The translations under genes were made by a program, and so were the position numbers. The notes below the pieces were generated by a model that was not told the origin of the DNA, searched no databases, and was given only the letters and a program-made list of their open reading frames with translations. From Chthoniobacteraceae bacterium (GTDB lineage Bacteria; Verrucomicrobiota; Verrucomicrobiia; Chthoniobacterales; Chthoniobacteraceae): 64,000 bases of DNA. The stretch is from the NCBI GenBank assembly GCA_947449735.1, contig CANFTB010000010.1, positions 36,259 to 100,258 on the forward strand, in the 5' to 3' direction. Below are positions 34,643 to 42,989 of the stretch, one piece after another (position 1 is the stretch's first letter; each line of letters begins with the position of its first letter).

Positions 34643-35719
34643 ATGAGCAAACCCATCCGCATCCTCTGTGTCGGCGCCGGCCACATGGGCCGTTCCCACG
34701 CACTCGCCTACCGCCAGCTCGACGGCTTTGAAATTGCAGGAATTGTGACGCGTTCCGCGGCCTCCCGCGACGCGCTGATCCAGGAACTCGGCGGAGAAAT
34801 CCCGGGGTTCAACGACTTTCAAGAAGCCCTCAAGGCCACGCGCCCGGACGCCGTCTCCATCTCGAGCTACCCGGACACGCACGCCGAGTACGCCCTCGCT
34901 GCACTGGACGCGGGCTGTCATGTTTTCGTCGAAAAGCCCCTCGCCGAAACGGTCGAGGAGGCGGAGGCGATCGTGGCCAAGGCCGAGGCCACCGGCCGCA
35001 AGCTCGTGATCGGCTACATCCTGCGGGTCCATCCCAGCTGGATCCGCTTTATCGAAGTCGCGAGAACCCTCGGCAAGCCGCTGGTCATGCGAATGAACCT
35101 CAACCAGCAAAGCTCCGGGCCAGAGTGGAAAACCCACAAGGCGCTGGCCAGTTCCATCTCCCCCGTTGTGGATTGCGGGGTGCATTACGTCGACGTCATG
35201 TGCCAGATGACGGGTGCAAAGCCCGTCCGCGTTTCGGGAATCGGCGCGCGCCTCACGGAGGAACTGCCGGCCGGCAAAATCAACTACGGCCACCTCCAGG
35301 TCACCTTCGACGACGGCTCCGTGGGCTGGTACGAGGCGGGCTGGGGCCCGATGATGAGCGAGGTCGCGTTTTTCGTGAAGGACGTTGTGGGTCCGAAGGG
35401 GTGCGTTTCCATCGTCGCTGCGAAAGCCTCCGGTGAGGGCCAGAGCGCAAACGTCAACGCCCACTCCCAGGCCCAGACGCTGCGCCTGCACCACAGCCCG
35501 CTGGGGCCGGACGGAAAGTTCCTCAAGCCGGACGAGATCATCTCTCTCGAGGACGAACCCGACCACGACGGCCTGTGCCTGCGCGAACAGGAGTTTTTCC
35601 TCAAGGCGATCAGGGAAGACGCCGACCTCGGAGCCCACATGCACGAGGCCATCCGTTCGATGAAAATCGTGGCGGCCGCCGACGAAAGCTTCCGCACGGG
35701 GAAGACCGTCGAGATTTAA
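34643..35719 (+). CDS. Gfo/Idh/MocA family NAD(P)-dependent oxidoreductase
   Basis: A 358-residue cytoplasmic oxidoreductase starting at ATG 34643. The Rossmann motif is RILCVGAGHMGRSHALAY, the conserved EKPLAE follows at about residue 98, and the catalytic-region histidine lies in DCGVHYVDVM. Members oxidise sugars or inositols or reduce keto sugars with NAD(P). The substrate cannot be read from sequence. It begins 50 bases after polX on the same strand. Confidence 0.88.
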   Translation: MSKPIRILCVGAGHMGRSHALAYRQLDGFEIAGIVTRSAASRDALIQELGGEIPGFNDFQEALKATRPDAVSISSYPDTHAEYALAALDAGCHVFVEKPLAETVEEAEAIVAKAEATGRKLVIGYILRVHPSWIRFIEVARTLGKPLVMRMNLNQQSSGPEWKTHKALASSISPVVDCGVHYVDVMCQMTGAKPVRVSGIGARLTEELPAGKINYGHLQVTFDDGSVGWYEAGWGPMMSEVAFFVKDVVGPKGCVSIVAAKASGEGQSANVNAHSQAQTLRLHHSPLGPDGKFLKPDEIISLEDEPDHDGLCLREQEFFLKAIREDADLGAHMHEAIRSMKIVAAADESFRTGKTVEI

Positions 35720-35863
35720 GGGAAGGCCGAATCTCACGTGCGGATGGGGCGCCCAGATGACCGACCCTCGTAACGAAGCAAGGGTAGTGCGCTTCTATGC
35801 TGAAAGTGCTTGAAACGCACAGGGCCAAAATTGGTTCTACAGCATAGATTGATTCATTTTTGC

Positions 35864-36703
35864 ATGAAAGCCTCACAAACATTCGCTGGCATCCTTTTCC
35901 TGCTGGGGGCCGCCATACCCACAACTCAGGCCGAGAGCACTCTCGCCCTAGGCCAGATACCGCCGCAAGCAAGCCAATGCGTCTCGAAGCATCTGGGAAC
36001 GTCCAAGCTTCAATCCATAGTCAGGGACGAAGAGAAAGAGGACGTTTTCAACATTGTCATGACCACAGCGGAGGGAAAATCCCGGACCTTTTCAGTCGAT
36101 GACACAGGCCAGATTGTTCTCGAGGAAATCGACCAGGAGTCGGCGCCCGCCGCAGTTCAGAAAACCATCGTTTCCCAAGCGGGAGACGGGAAGGTCACCA
36201 AAATCGAAAAGAGCAACGAAGACGGGGAGCTCGAGTACCACGTCACTGTCGCACGCGGTTCCGGCACTATGAGCGGCTTTACAGTCGAACCTGACGGGCG
36301 CCTTTCAAGCGTTGAAGTCGAGTTGACCGAAACCTCCGGGCCTGTCCGCAAGACCATCGAGTCCCAATTAGGATCAAGGAAGCTGGAATCTATCGAAAAG
36401 GTTTTTGACGGCGCCACATTCGAATATGAGGTGGAGGCTCGGGGCGCCAATGGGCACCTTGAAAAGTTCATAGTCGGCGCCAATGGCAAACTCGAGAGCG
36501 TGAGCGCGTCGCTTCAAGAGCTTTCAGCGCCAGCTCAAAAAACCGTCAAAGAGCATATCGGCGCCGGCAAGATCCACGAGATCCACAAGATAATGCCCGC
36601 CACTCCAAAGGGCAACGCGCTGGAAGTCTACGGCACGAAGAATGGGAAGCCGTTCAATTTCCGCGTAGGTCCCGCAGGAATGTTCCAAGGCCAGCTGAAC
36701 TGA
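35864..36703 (+). CDS. Exported PepSY-like repeat protein
   Basis: A 279-residue protein starting at ATG 35864 with signal peptide MKASQTFAGILFLLGAAIPT. The mature part is about four repeats of 60-70 residues, each with the pattern P-x-x-x-x-x-T-I followed by a lysine/glycine turn and beta strands: AAVQKTIVSQAGDGKVTKIE, GPVRKTIESQLGSRKLESIE, APAQKTVKEHIGAGKIHEIH, plus an earlier, more diverged one. This is the layout of PepSY-like proteins, which act in the periplasm as inhibitors or binding modules. No protease partner is nearby, so the role is open. The gene is convergent with the DUF1501 gene, 32 bases apart. Confidence 0.75.
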   Translation: MKASQTFAGILFLLGAAIPTTQAESTLALGQIPPQASQCVSKHLGTSKLQSIVRDEEKEDVFNIVMTTAEGKSRTFSVDDTGQIVLEEIDQESAPAAVQKTIVSQAGDGKVTKIEKSNEDGELEYHVTVARGSGTMSGFTVEPDGRLSSVEVELTETSGPVRKTIESQLGSRKLESIEKVFDGATFEYEVEARGANGHLEKFIVGANGKLESVSASLQELSAPAQKTVKEHIGAGKIHEIHKIMPATPKGNALEVYGTKNGKPFNFRVGPAGMFQGQLN

Positions 36704-36735
36704 AAACGCTGAAAGCAGACGCTTCTCTAAGTTAG

Positions 36736-38175
36736 TCAGGTCAGAATTTCGCTGACCACTCTCGCCTCCTTGTTGTCGGTAAGCGCCATCGCGCTGCCGT
36801 TGCGCTGGAAGGTCAGTTTGGCGTGGTCGAACCCGAACAGGTGCAGGAGCGTGGCGTGGTAGTCGTGATGCGTCACGATGTCCTTCACCGCCCTGTGCCC
36901 GAACTCGTCGGTCTCGCCGTGTACCACGCCGGCCTTGAAGCCGCCCCCCGCCAGCCACATGGAAAACCCGTACGTGTTGTGGTCCCGCCCCACCACGTCC
37001 CGCCCGCCGTCATACTCGATCACTGGAAGCCGCCCCATTTCTCCGCCCCAGTGCACCACGGTCGAATCCAACAGGCCGCGCTCCTTCAAATCCATCACCA
37101 GCGCCGCGGCGCCGCGGTCGACGTATTTGCACGCCGAAGGCAGCCCCTTGAAAATCCCCTTGTGGTGGTCCCACGTCTGGTTGCCGGTGAACAACTGCAC
37201 GAAACGCACCCCCCGCTCTATCAGCCGCCGCGCAATCAAACACCGCGTCGCGAACTCCCCCGACTCAGGATCGTCCACCCCGTACATCTTCCTCGTGGCC
37301 TCCGATTCCCCGCGGATGTCCAGCGCCTCCTTGGCCGCCACCTGGAGCCGTCCCGCTAGAGCGTAGCTGGAAATGCGCGCCTCCAAATCGCTCTCCGCCG
37401 GATGCCTCGCGAGATGGGCGCGGTTCAGTTCTCCCAAAAAATCCAAGTACTGCGACTGCGCCGCGCCGCGCAAGTGCGGAGCCGGATCCAGATTCGCCAT
37501 GCGCGGTTCGGCGGAGCGCACCGCGGTCCCCTGGTACAGGGACGGGAGCCAGCCCTGGCTCCAGTTGCCCACCCCGCGCACGGGAAGCCCGCGGGGGTCG
37601 GTGAGCGCCACGTACGCGGGCAGTTCCTGCGACTCCGAACCGAGCGCGTACGTGAGCCAGCTGCCCGCCGTGGGACGCCCCCCGAGAATCCCGCCGGTCT
37701 GCATCGCGTTGATGCTCTGGTCGTGGTTGCTCACCCCGGTTTGCATCCCCCGGATCAGCGTCACGTCGTCCACGATCTGCGAGAAATACGGCAGCAGCTC
37801 GCTCACTTCGATCCCCGACTGGCCGTGCTTTTTGAACCTCCACGGACTCGCCATGAGCTTCGTCGAAGCGTTCGCCGCATCATCGAATTTGATTTCTCCG
37901 GTGAACTTCTGACCGTTGCGCTTGTCCAGCTCCGGCTTGGGATCAAAGAGGTCGATCTGGCTGGGGCCGCCCTGCATGAACATCGAGATCATTGCGCGCG
38001 CCCTCGGCTGGAAGGGCGGCACCTTCGGCAGCGTGTCAAAGTGCTGCGGCACCAGGTCGACCGGCTTACCCAGCAGCTTCTCCTGCTGGAGGAGCCAGAG
38101 CGCCCCTAGCGAACTCAGCCCGAAACCGCTCTGCGCCAGAAAGTGCCGTCGTGTGTAGCAACCGTTGCGGTTCAT
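36736..38175 (-). CDS. DUF1501 family secreted protein
   Basis: A 479-residue protein; ATG 38175 chosen (MNRNGCYTRRHFLAQSGFGL, a Tat-type signal), one base after the stop of the upstream haem-protein gene. DUF1501 features: ARAMISMFMQGGPSQIDLFD, GMQTGVSNHDQSINAMQTGG, WGGEMGRLPV, GRDHNTYGFSMWLAGGGFKAG and a final VTHHDYHATLLHLFGFDH. The family is in the alkaline-phosphatase/sulfatase superfamily and is nearly restricted to PVC bacteria, where it pairs with DUF1549/DUF1553 haem proteins. Exported, activity unproven. Translational coupling with its partner is likely. Confidence 0.92.
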   Translation of the reverse strand: MNRNGCYTRRHFLAQSGFGLSSLGALWLLQQEKLLGKPVDLVPQHFDTLPKVPPFQPRARAMISMFMQGGPSQIDLFDPKPELDKRNGQKFTGEIKFDDAANASTKLMASPWRFKKHGQSGIEVSELLPYFSQIVDDVTLIRGMQTGVSNHDQSINAMQTGGILGGRPTAGSWLTYALGSESQELPAYVALTDPRGLPVRGVGNWSQGWLPSLYQGTAVRSAEPRMANLDPAPHLRGAAQSQYLDFLGELNRAHLARHPAESDLEARISSYALAGRLQVAAKEALDIRGESEATRKMYGVDDPESGEFATRCLIARRLIERGVRFVQLFTGNQTWDHHKGIFKGLPSACKYVDRGAAALVMDLKERGLLDSTVVHWGGEMGRLPVIEYDGGRDVVGRDHNTYGFSMWLAGGGFKAGVVHGETDEFGHRAVKDIVTHHDYHATLLHLFGFDHAKLTFQRNGSAMALTDNKEARVVSEILT

Positions 38176-38176
38176 A

Positions 38177-40972
38177 TCAGTCAATGTAGAGAAATGCGTT
38201 GGCGCTCATCAGGGCCTGGCAGAACGTCGCCAGCGCCGCGTGTTCGGGCGTCGATGGCTCCGGTTTCACCGCGGAAGGCCCCGTCGGCTGGCGCATCACC
38301 GGACGCAACAGCTTCGTTCCCGAAGCCTCCGCCGCTTTCAATGTCGCGGTCTGTTTTTGGAGAAACTCCACCCCCTTTTTCACCTCCTCCTCCGCCGGGT
38401 CCGCCGCAAACGCCAGCTTCCACGCCCGCCGCACAACCGCCGCGGCGTCCGACCCGCATTCCGCGCGGAGCCGGTCCGCGAACGCCGTCGCCTGCGACAG
38501 CGCAAATTCGCTGTTCATGAGTGCGAGCGACTGGGGCGCCACCGTCGAGGCCGCGCGCCCCTCGCAGTTGGGCTCCATTTTTGGAAAATCAAACGTCTCC
38601 AGCATCCCGAGCGGCCGGGTGCGGCGCATCTGGACATACACGCTCCGGCGAAACTCCCCGCCCTCAAGCGAAACGAACTTGCCCGTCGGGCGCCCGGACC
38701 CGTCGTTGGTGTCGATCCCGAGAATCACCTGCCCGTCCACGTCCTTCATCACCGGAATGGGCGCGCCAAACATCGTCCGGTTCAAAAGCCCGCTCGCCAC
38801 CAGCATCGAATCCCGCAGCATCTCCGCATCCATCCGGCGCACCGGCATCCGCCCCAGCAGAAGATTGTCGGGATCCGCCGCGTCCTTTTCCGCGGAGCGC
38901 GTAGAAGTCTGTTTGTAGACGTTGGAGTTAACCAAAAGCCGGTGCATTTCTTTCAGACTCCAACCCTTTTCCACCAGCGCGTTCGCCAGCCAGTCCAGCA
39001 GCTCGGGATGCGAGGGCCGGTCCCCCATCCGGCCGAAGTCCGAGGGCGTGCCGACGATTCCGCGCCCGAAATGGTGCGCCCAAACCCGGTTCACCAGAAC
39101 CCGCGTCAGCAGCGGATGCTGCCCGGAGGTCAGATGCCGCGCGTAATCCAGCCGGCGGTGCAAACTCGCCCGCGCCGCCGGATCCGCCCCTGCGGGTGCG
39201 GCGCCGAATTCGCCCTTTTGAAAACTCGCAAGCACCGTCAGCTCCGCGGGCCCCACCACGTCCTTTGGATTTTTCGGATCGCCTCGGTGGAACACGGCGG
39301 TCTTCGGCGGGGTCTTCACCGACGCGGGGGCCTCGTTAAAAACCGCCACGAACTGCTCCTGCGGTTTGCGTTTGCGCACCGCGGCGGCCTCCTCGGCGAT
39401 GGCCTTGAGCTCGTCGGCGTGCTTGGTTTTGTAGGTCGTGTCGTACAGGTAAAGCGAACCCGGGCTCAGCTGATTGACCGTCGGATGCTCCTTCAAAAGC
39501 TTCACCTGCTCCGGCTTCCGCTCCTTCACCGGCATCCGGTACGCGGCGCGCAGGGGTTCCCTCAAATCCTCCGGGCGCTTCGCCAGTTCCCAGCCGAGCA
39601 CCAGCTCGATCAACTCCTCCTCCCGCGCCTTTCTGCGCGCGTCGATTACCTTGGCCTCCGCCTCCACTGCCTCAGAGGCCGCGCGCTCCGCATCGCTCAT
39701 CAGCGAGACGAGCCGGTTCGCCGGAACGCGCCAGTTCACGGTGTCGAACCCCGGTTCGAAAATCGCGCGCATCTGGTAGTAGTCCCGCTGTGCGATGGGG
39801 TCGTGTTTGTGGTCGTGGCACTGCGCGCACCCCACGCTCAACCCCAGCAGCGTAGTAGAAACCACCTTCAATGTCTCGCCCACCACGGCATTGCGCGCCG
39901 TCACCTGTTCCGCGGAGGCCACGCCGGCCGTTCCGTCCGGGACCATGCGCAGAAAACCAGTCGCCGCGAGCTTGTCCACCGCGTCGGGCCCAAGGTTTTT
40001 GTGGGGCAGCGGGACCATTTCGTCCCCGGCGAGCTGTTCCTGAATAAAGCGGTCCAGCGGCTTGTCCGCGTTCAAAGAACGGATGACGTAGTCCCTGTAT
40101 TGAAAAGCCCAGGCTCGGAGAGGATCCGCCTCGCTGTAGCCGTCGCTATCGGAATAGCCGGCGAGGTCCAACCAGTGCCGGCCCCAACGCTCCCCGTAGT
40201 GCGGCGACGCCAGCAGCCTCTCCACCAGGCGCGTGTACGCATCCGGGGCGGTGTCGGCCTCGAAGGCGGCGATCTCCTCGGCGCTCGGGGGGAGCCCCGT
40301 CAAATCCAGCGTCACCCGGCGCAAAAGAACGCTTCTGGAAGCCTCGGGATTGAGCGAAAGATTCCGCCTTTCCAGCTCGCGAACCACGAAGCGGTCCACC
40401 GGGTTCGGCAGTTCACCAGCCCGCTCGGCAAGGGGCAGAGTCACCTTGCGGATGGGCTGGAACACCCAGAACTCCCGCTCTTCCTCAGTGATGTAAACCT
40501 TGGGAACCTCCGCGGGTTCGGGACGCGCCGTCGGTGCGCCCTGTGCGATCCAGCGCTCCAGAAGCCCCACTTCCTCAGAAGTCAGCTTCTTGCCCTTGGG
40601 CGGCATTTCCCCCTCACGCACCAGACGCAGCATCTGGCTCTCTGCCGGCTTGCCCGCAACGATGGCCACGTCGCCCCCATCTCCGTGGGGTTCCACCAAA
40701 AACCGGCGCAACCGCATGTCCAGTCCGCCCTTGAGCTTCTCCCCCTCCCCGTGGCAATGGACACAGTGGTGCTTGAAAAGCGGGCGGATGTCCCTTTCAA
40801 AGGTCAGCGTCTGGTCCGGCGCCTTCGCCGCGACAGCACCCGCATTCGCCCCCGCGAGGGCCGTTGCACCCGCACCCTGCGCAGACGCAGCGACGCCCAG
40901 CACGGCGCACAGGAGCGCGGCCGGGGTACGGTGGAAGATTCGCCGCGTTGGAAAGGCTATGCGGGGGGGCAT
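38177..40972 (-). CDS. PSCyt1-DUF1549-DUF1553 secreted haem protein
   Basis: A 931-residue protein from ATG 40972 (MPPRIAF), with an N-terminal signal (hydrophobic LLCAVLGVAASAQG). A c-type haem motif CVHCHGEG lies in the PSCyt1 domain (FERDIRPLFKHHCVHC), the DUF1549 domain follows (HWLDLAGYSDSDGYSEAD), and a second haem-like motif CAQCHDHKHDP appears before DUF1553 (LTRVLVNRVWAHHFGRGIVG). Length and domain order are standard for these PVC-group proteins, which are thought to take part in extracytoplasmic electron transfer during polymer breakdown. The start of the DUF1501 gene follows one base after its stop. The partner pair mirrors the DUF1592/DUF1552 pair at 1-2632. Confidence 0.92.
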   Translation of the reverse strand: MPPRIAFPTRRIFHRTPAALLCAVLGVAASAQGAGATALAGANAGAVAAKAPDQTLTFERDIRPLFKHHCVHCHGEGEKLKGGLDMRLRRFLVEPHGDGGDVAIVAGKPAESQMLRLVREGEMPPKGKKLTSEEVGLLERWIAQGAPTARPEPAEVPKVYITEEEREFWVFQPIRKVTLPLAERAGELPNPVDRFVVRELERRNLSLNPEASRSVLLRRVTLDLTGLPPSAEEIAAFEADTAPDAYTRLVERLLASPHYGERWGRHWLDLAGYSDSDGYSEADPLRAWAFQYRDYVIRSLNADKPLDRFIQEQLAGDEMVPLPHKNLGPDAVDKLAATGFLRMVPDGTAGVASAEQVTARNAVVGETLKVVSTTLLGLSVGCAQCHDHKHDPIAQRDYYQMRAIFEPGFDTVNWRVPANRLVSLMSDAERAASEAVEAEAKVIDARRKAREEELIELVLGWELAKRPEDLREPLRAAYRMPVKERKPEQVKLLKEHPTVNQLSPGSLYLYDTTYKTKHADELKAIAEEAAAVRKRKPQEQFVAVFNEAPASVKTPPKTAVFHRGDPKNPKDVVGPAELTVLASFQKGEFGAAPAGADPAARASLHRRLDYARHLTSGQHPLLTRVLVNRVWAHHFGRGIVGTPSDFGRMGDRPSHPELLDWLANALVEKGWSLKEMHRLLVNSNVYKQTSTRSAEKDAADPDNLLLGRMPVRRMDAEMLRDSMLVASGLLNRTMFGAPIPVMKDVDGQVILGIDTNDGSGRPTGKFVSLEGGEFRRSVYVQMRRTRPLGMLETFDFPKMEPNCEGRAASTVAPQSLALMNSEFALSQATAFADRLRAECGSDAAAVVRRAWKLAFAADPAEEEVKKGVEFLQKQTATLKAAEASGTKLLRPVMRQPTGPSAVKPEPSTPEHAALATFCQALMSANAFLYID

Positions 40973-41471
40973 ATCTACTACAGAACAAGTGTTTACATGA
41001 ATCAATGTTAGGCACCAAAGCAAGCTCATGCACGCCATCCAAGCTGCTCCAGCAGCAAAAGCGCTTGAACGCCCCGCTCCCAGCTCTTAACAAACCACGC
41101 GCCTCCAACGTCCTATTTGAAGCAGTCCTCCCGATCTCTGGGTTTCCCGCTTCCTGCAACGACCCAAACACGTCCTAGAGGAGCGGATTCCTGCCCCACG
41201 GTAAACGCCTTCAGAACCACCCGCCGCCTGCACTCGAAACTTAGCAAACAGCCGTTTTCCGAGGACACAAGTTTACAAGCCAGGAGACTGAACAGTGATC
41301 TAATATATTTGCTAGAAGTTCGCATTGAGCGTCCACGCACCTGTGCAGAACGCCCCTTTGAAAGGTAGCCTGCCCCCCGCAAAACCACTAAATGTTCAAA
41401 ATTTATGGCATCAAAGCAAGGTGCCGTTAGTTATTGCTAACGATAGCTTAAATTTGACTTTTCCCTGGCGA
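40973..41471. other. Divergent intergenic region before the P-type ATPase cluster
   Basis: About 500 bases between the minus-strand haem-protein gene and the plus-strand ExoD-like gene. No supported gene; short open frames on both strands lack features. The part nearest the plus-strand gene is A+T-rich and holds a perfect 6-base-arm palindrome at 41425-41442. It marks the change from G+C-rich flanking genes to the less G+C-rich cluster. Confidence 0.5.
41425..41442 (+). promoter_or_regulatory. Palindrome upstream of the ExoD-like gene, possible operator
   Basis: CGTTAG, spacer TTATTG, CTAACG: perfect six-base arms, 30 bases upstream of the chosen start codon, in an A+T-rich context. It may be a regulator site or a small hairpin; no regulator gene is adjacent. 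Confidence 0.35.
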
Positions 41472-42335
41472 ATGCCGAAGCTGGGCTCAATGACAACAGA
41501 GAAGCTAAAAAAAGCTCCGTTGAAAACCGCTTCCAGCAAATCCAAGACAGGCTCGTCCGAACCTGCGCCCAAGATTTTGAAGGCCAGCACCAAAAAAGCC
41601 AAATCCACAGCGAAGGACTGGCAGGAAGCAACCTCTCCGGAAAAGTCTACTCTTAATCCTCTTAAGAAAGCGGTCGCAAAAAAACGGGTTAACAAGGTCA
41701 TCCCAGCGGAACCTGAGAGTGAGCCGGCGGCAAAGCAGTCCGAAGTTCAAAGAACCTCGGACGTTTTAAAGGCTCTTCTGGAAAACAATTCCGACGAGTG
41801 GTTTACCGTAGAGCAAATCTGCGCCGGCTTGGGAACCTCCTCTTTCGGTGTTTCGCTCCTGGCTTTTTCAATACCCGAGGTTGTTCCCATTCCTGTTCCG
41901 GGAATATCGGCGATCGTCGCATTGCCCACAGGCGTTGTCTCTGCTCAGATGATCGCTGGGAAAAAGGAACTGCGACTCCCAAAATGGCTTCTCCGGCGAA
42001 AGGTTCCTCGGAAAGCGCTTTCTGCGGCGATCCACGCCATTTTGCCGGCTCTCAAGCGTATTGAGAAAGGCGCCAAACCCCGCGGGCGCTGGGTCTCCAA
42101 TCCCCTGACCCAAAGGCTGCTGGGATTGTTTATTTTTGTTCTAGCCCTGTTCATCGCACTCCCTATTCCGGCCACGAACATGCCACCGGCAATCGCCATC
42201 TTCGTCACCTCACTTGGAATGGTGGAACGTGATGGCGTGCTCATTTGCGCGGGCATTCTCATTGGTCTGGCATCAATGGTGCTCATCGGAGCACTCGCAC
42301 TAGGCTCCTTCTCTTTACTCAGAGGCCTTTTTTAA
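41472..42335 (+). CDS. ExoD-like membrane protein with Lys-rich N-terminal tail
   Basis: A 287-residue protein; ATG 41472 chosen, ATG 41490 equally possible. Residues 1 to about 90 form a Lys/Ala/Ser-rich, probably disordered tail. The rest matches ExoD family proteins: SDVLKALLENNSDEWFTVEQ, then SFGVSLLAFSIPEVVPIPVP and three further hydrophobic segments near the C-terminus (LLGLFIFVLALFIALPIP, then IAIFVTSLGMVERDGVLICA). ExoD was first linked to exopolysaccharide synthesis and alkaline or ion stress in rhizobia; its mechanism is unknown. The long basic tail is unusual for the family. It is the first gene of the P-type ATPase cluster. Confidence 0.82.
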   Translation: MPKLGSMTTEKLKKAPLKTASSKSKTGSSEPAPKILKASTKKAKSTAKDWQEATSPEKSTLNPLKKAVAKKRVNKVIPAEPESEPAAKQSEVQRTSDVLKALLENNSDEWFTVEQICAGLGTSSFGVSLLAFSIPEVVPIPVPGISAIVALPTGVVSAQMIAGKKELRLPKWLLRRKVPRKALSAAIHAILPALKRIEKGAKPRGRWVSNPLTQRLLGLFIFVLALFIALPIPATNMPPAIAIFVTSLGMVERDGVLICAGILIGLASMVLIGALALGSFSLLRGLF

Positions 42336-42372
42336 TTTTTAGTTAACTCAACATTAGCATTTCGTAGAACCC

Positions 42373-42876
42373 ATGACCACCACGTCCCACACTCCAAAAC
42401 CCTTCTCTATGATGGCAGACGCCCTAGAGTCCGCAGCGGAAACCTTTGAGCAGGCAGCCGCAAACGCCCCTGAGTCAGCCCGAAGGGCTGCTCGGGTCAC
42501 AAAGCGCGCGCTCGGCCTCGGGATTTTCAAGGCTATCTACGGGATCTCTTACGGCATCGTTTACAGCGGCACGTTCATCACCGAACTGTTGCCGGAACAA
42601 GGCACCGTGCGTCGCGCCTTAAGAGAAGGCGCCGAAGCTGCGATCGATGCCCGTCTCAAGGCTCACAACAGGAACAGGCCCATGGTTTCATTCGACCCGC
42701 ACCATGAGGAGGAGGCGCCCGCCAAAGCGACTCCGAAACCCGTATCCAAAGCGACACCAAAGGTGTCTGCAAAAGTATCCACGAAGGTGTCTGCAAAACC
42801 GGCTCTGAAGGCTGTTAAAAAGCGGGCTGAAAAGTTTGATGCCGCCGCGAAGGGCCTCAAGCCCCCGATCGTATAA
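42373..42876 (+). CDS. Small protein with Lys/Ala-rich tail, P-type ATPase cluster
   Basis: A 167-residue protein of no family I recognise. Residues about 12-95 form an amphipathic helical region with a weakly hydrophobic stretch (GLGIFKAIYGISYGIVYSGT) followed by TELLPEQGTVRRALREGAEA. The C-terminal 60 residues are a histone-H1-like repeat of Lys, Ala, Pro, Thr and Ser (KATPKPVSKATPKVSAKVST). It starts 37 bases after the ExoD-like gene and ends about 110 bases before the ATPase gene, with a perfect hairpin in that gap. Its basic tail resembles that of the ExoD-like protein, which hints at a common partner. Role unknown. Confidence 0.7.
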   Translation: MTTTSHTPKPFSMMADALESAAETFEQAAANAPESARRAARVTKRALGLGIFKAIYGISYGIVYSGTFITELLPEQGTVRRALREGAEAAIDARLKAHNRNRPMVSFDPHHEEEAPAKATPKPVSKATPKVSAKVSTKVSAKPALKAVKKRAEKFDAAAKGLKPPIV

Positions 42877-42890
42877 CCAGCTTTCAATTT

Positions 42891-42917
42891 GGATCCGGCA
42901 AGCCAAACCCCGGATCC
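42891..42917 (+). promoter_or_regulatory. Perfect hairpin between the small basic protein and ATPase genes
   Basis: GGATCCGG (42891-42898) pairs exactly with CCGGATCC (42910-42917) across an 11-base loop. No T-run follows, so it is more likely an mRNA processing or stability element than a terminator; it would separate expression of the first two genes from the ATPase. Confidence 0.4.
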
Positions 42918-42989
42918 ACGGCCCTTTGCCCGGCCCAGAGCCGGCGCTAATTTGAGCGAAAAGCTTCACCATCTAAATTGTTTCATCGC

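Noticed and set aside
34241..35737. 498-codon minus-strand open frame
   Set aside because: Runs antisense through polX and the Gfo/Idh/MocA gene, both of which have intact motifs; composition is typical of a shadow.
38165..41011. 948-codon plus-strand open frame
   Set aside because: Antisense across the DUF1549/1553 gene and part of DUF1501; rich in Arg, His and Pro as expected for a shadow frame. The minus-strand frame has haem motifs and a signal peptide.
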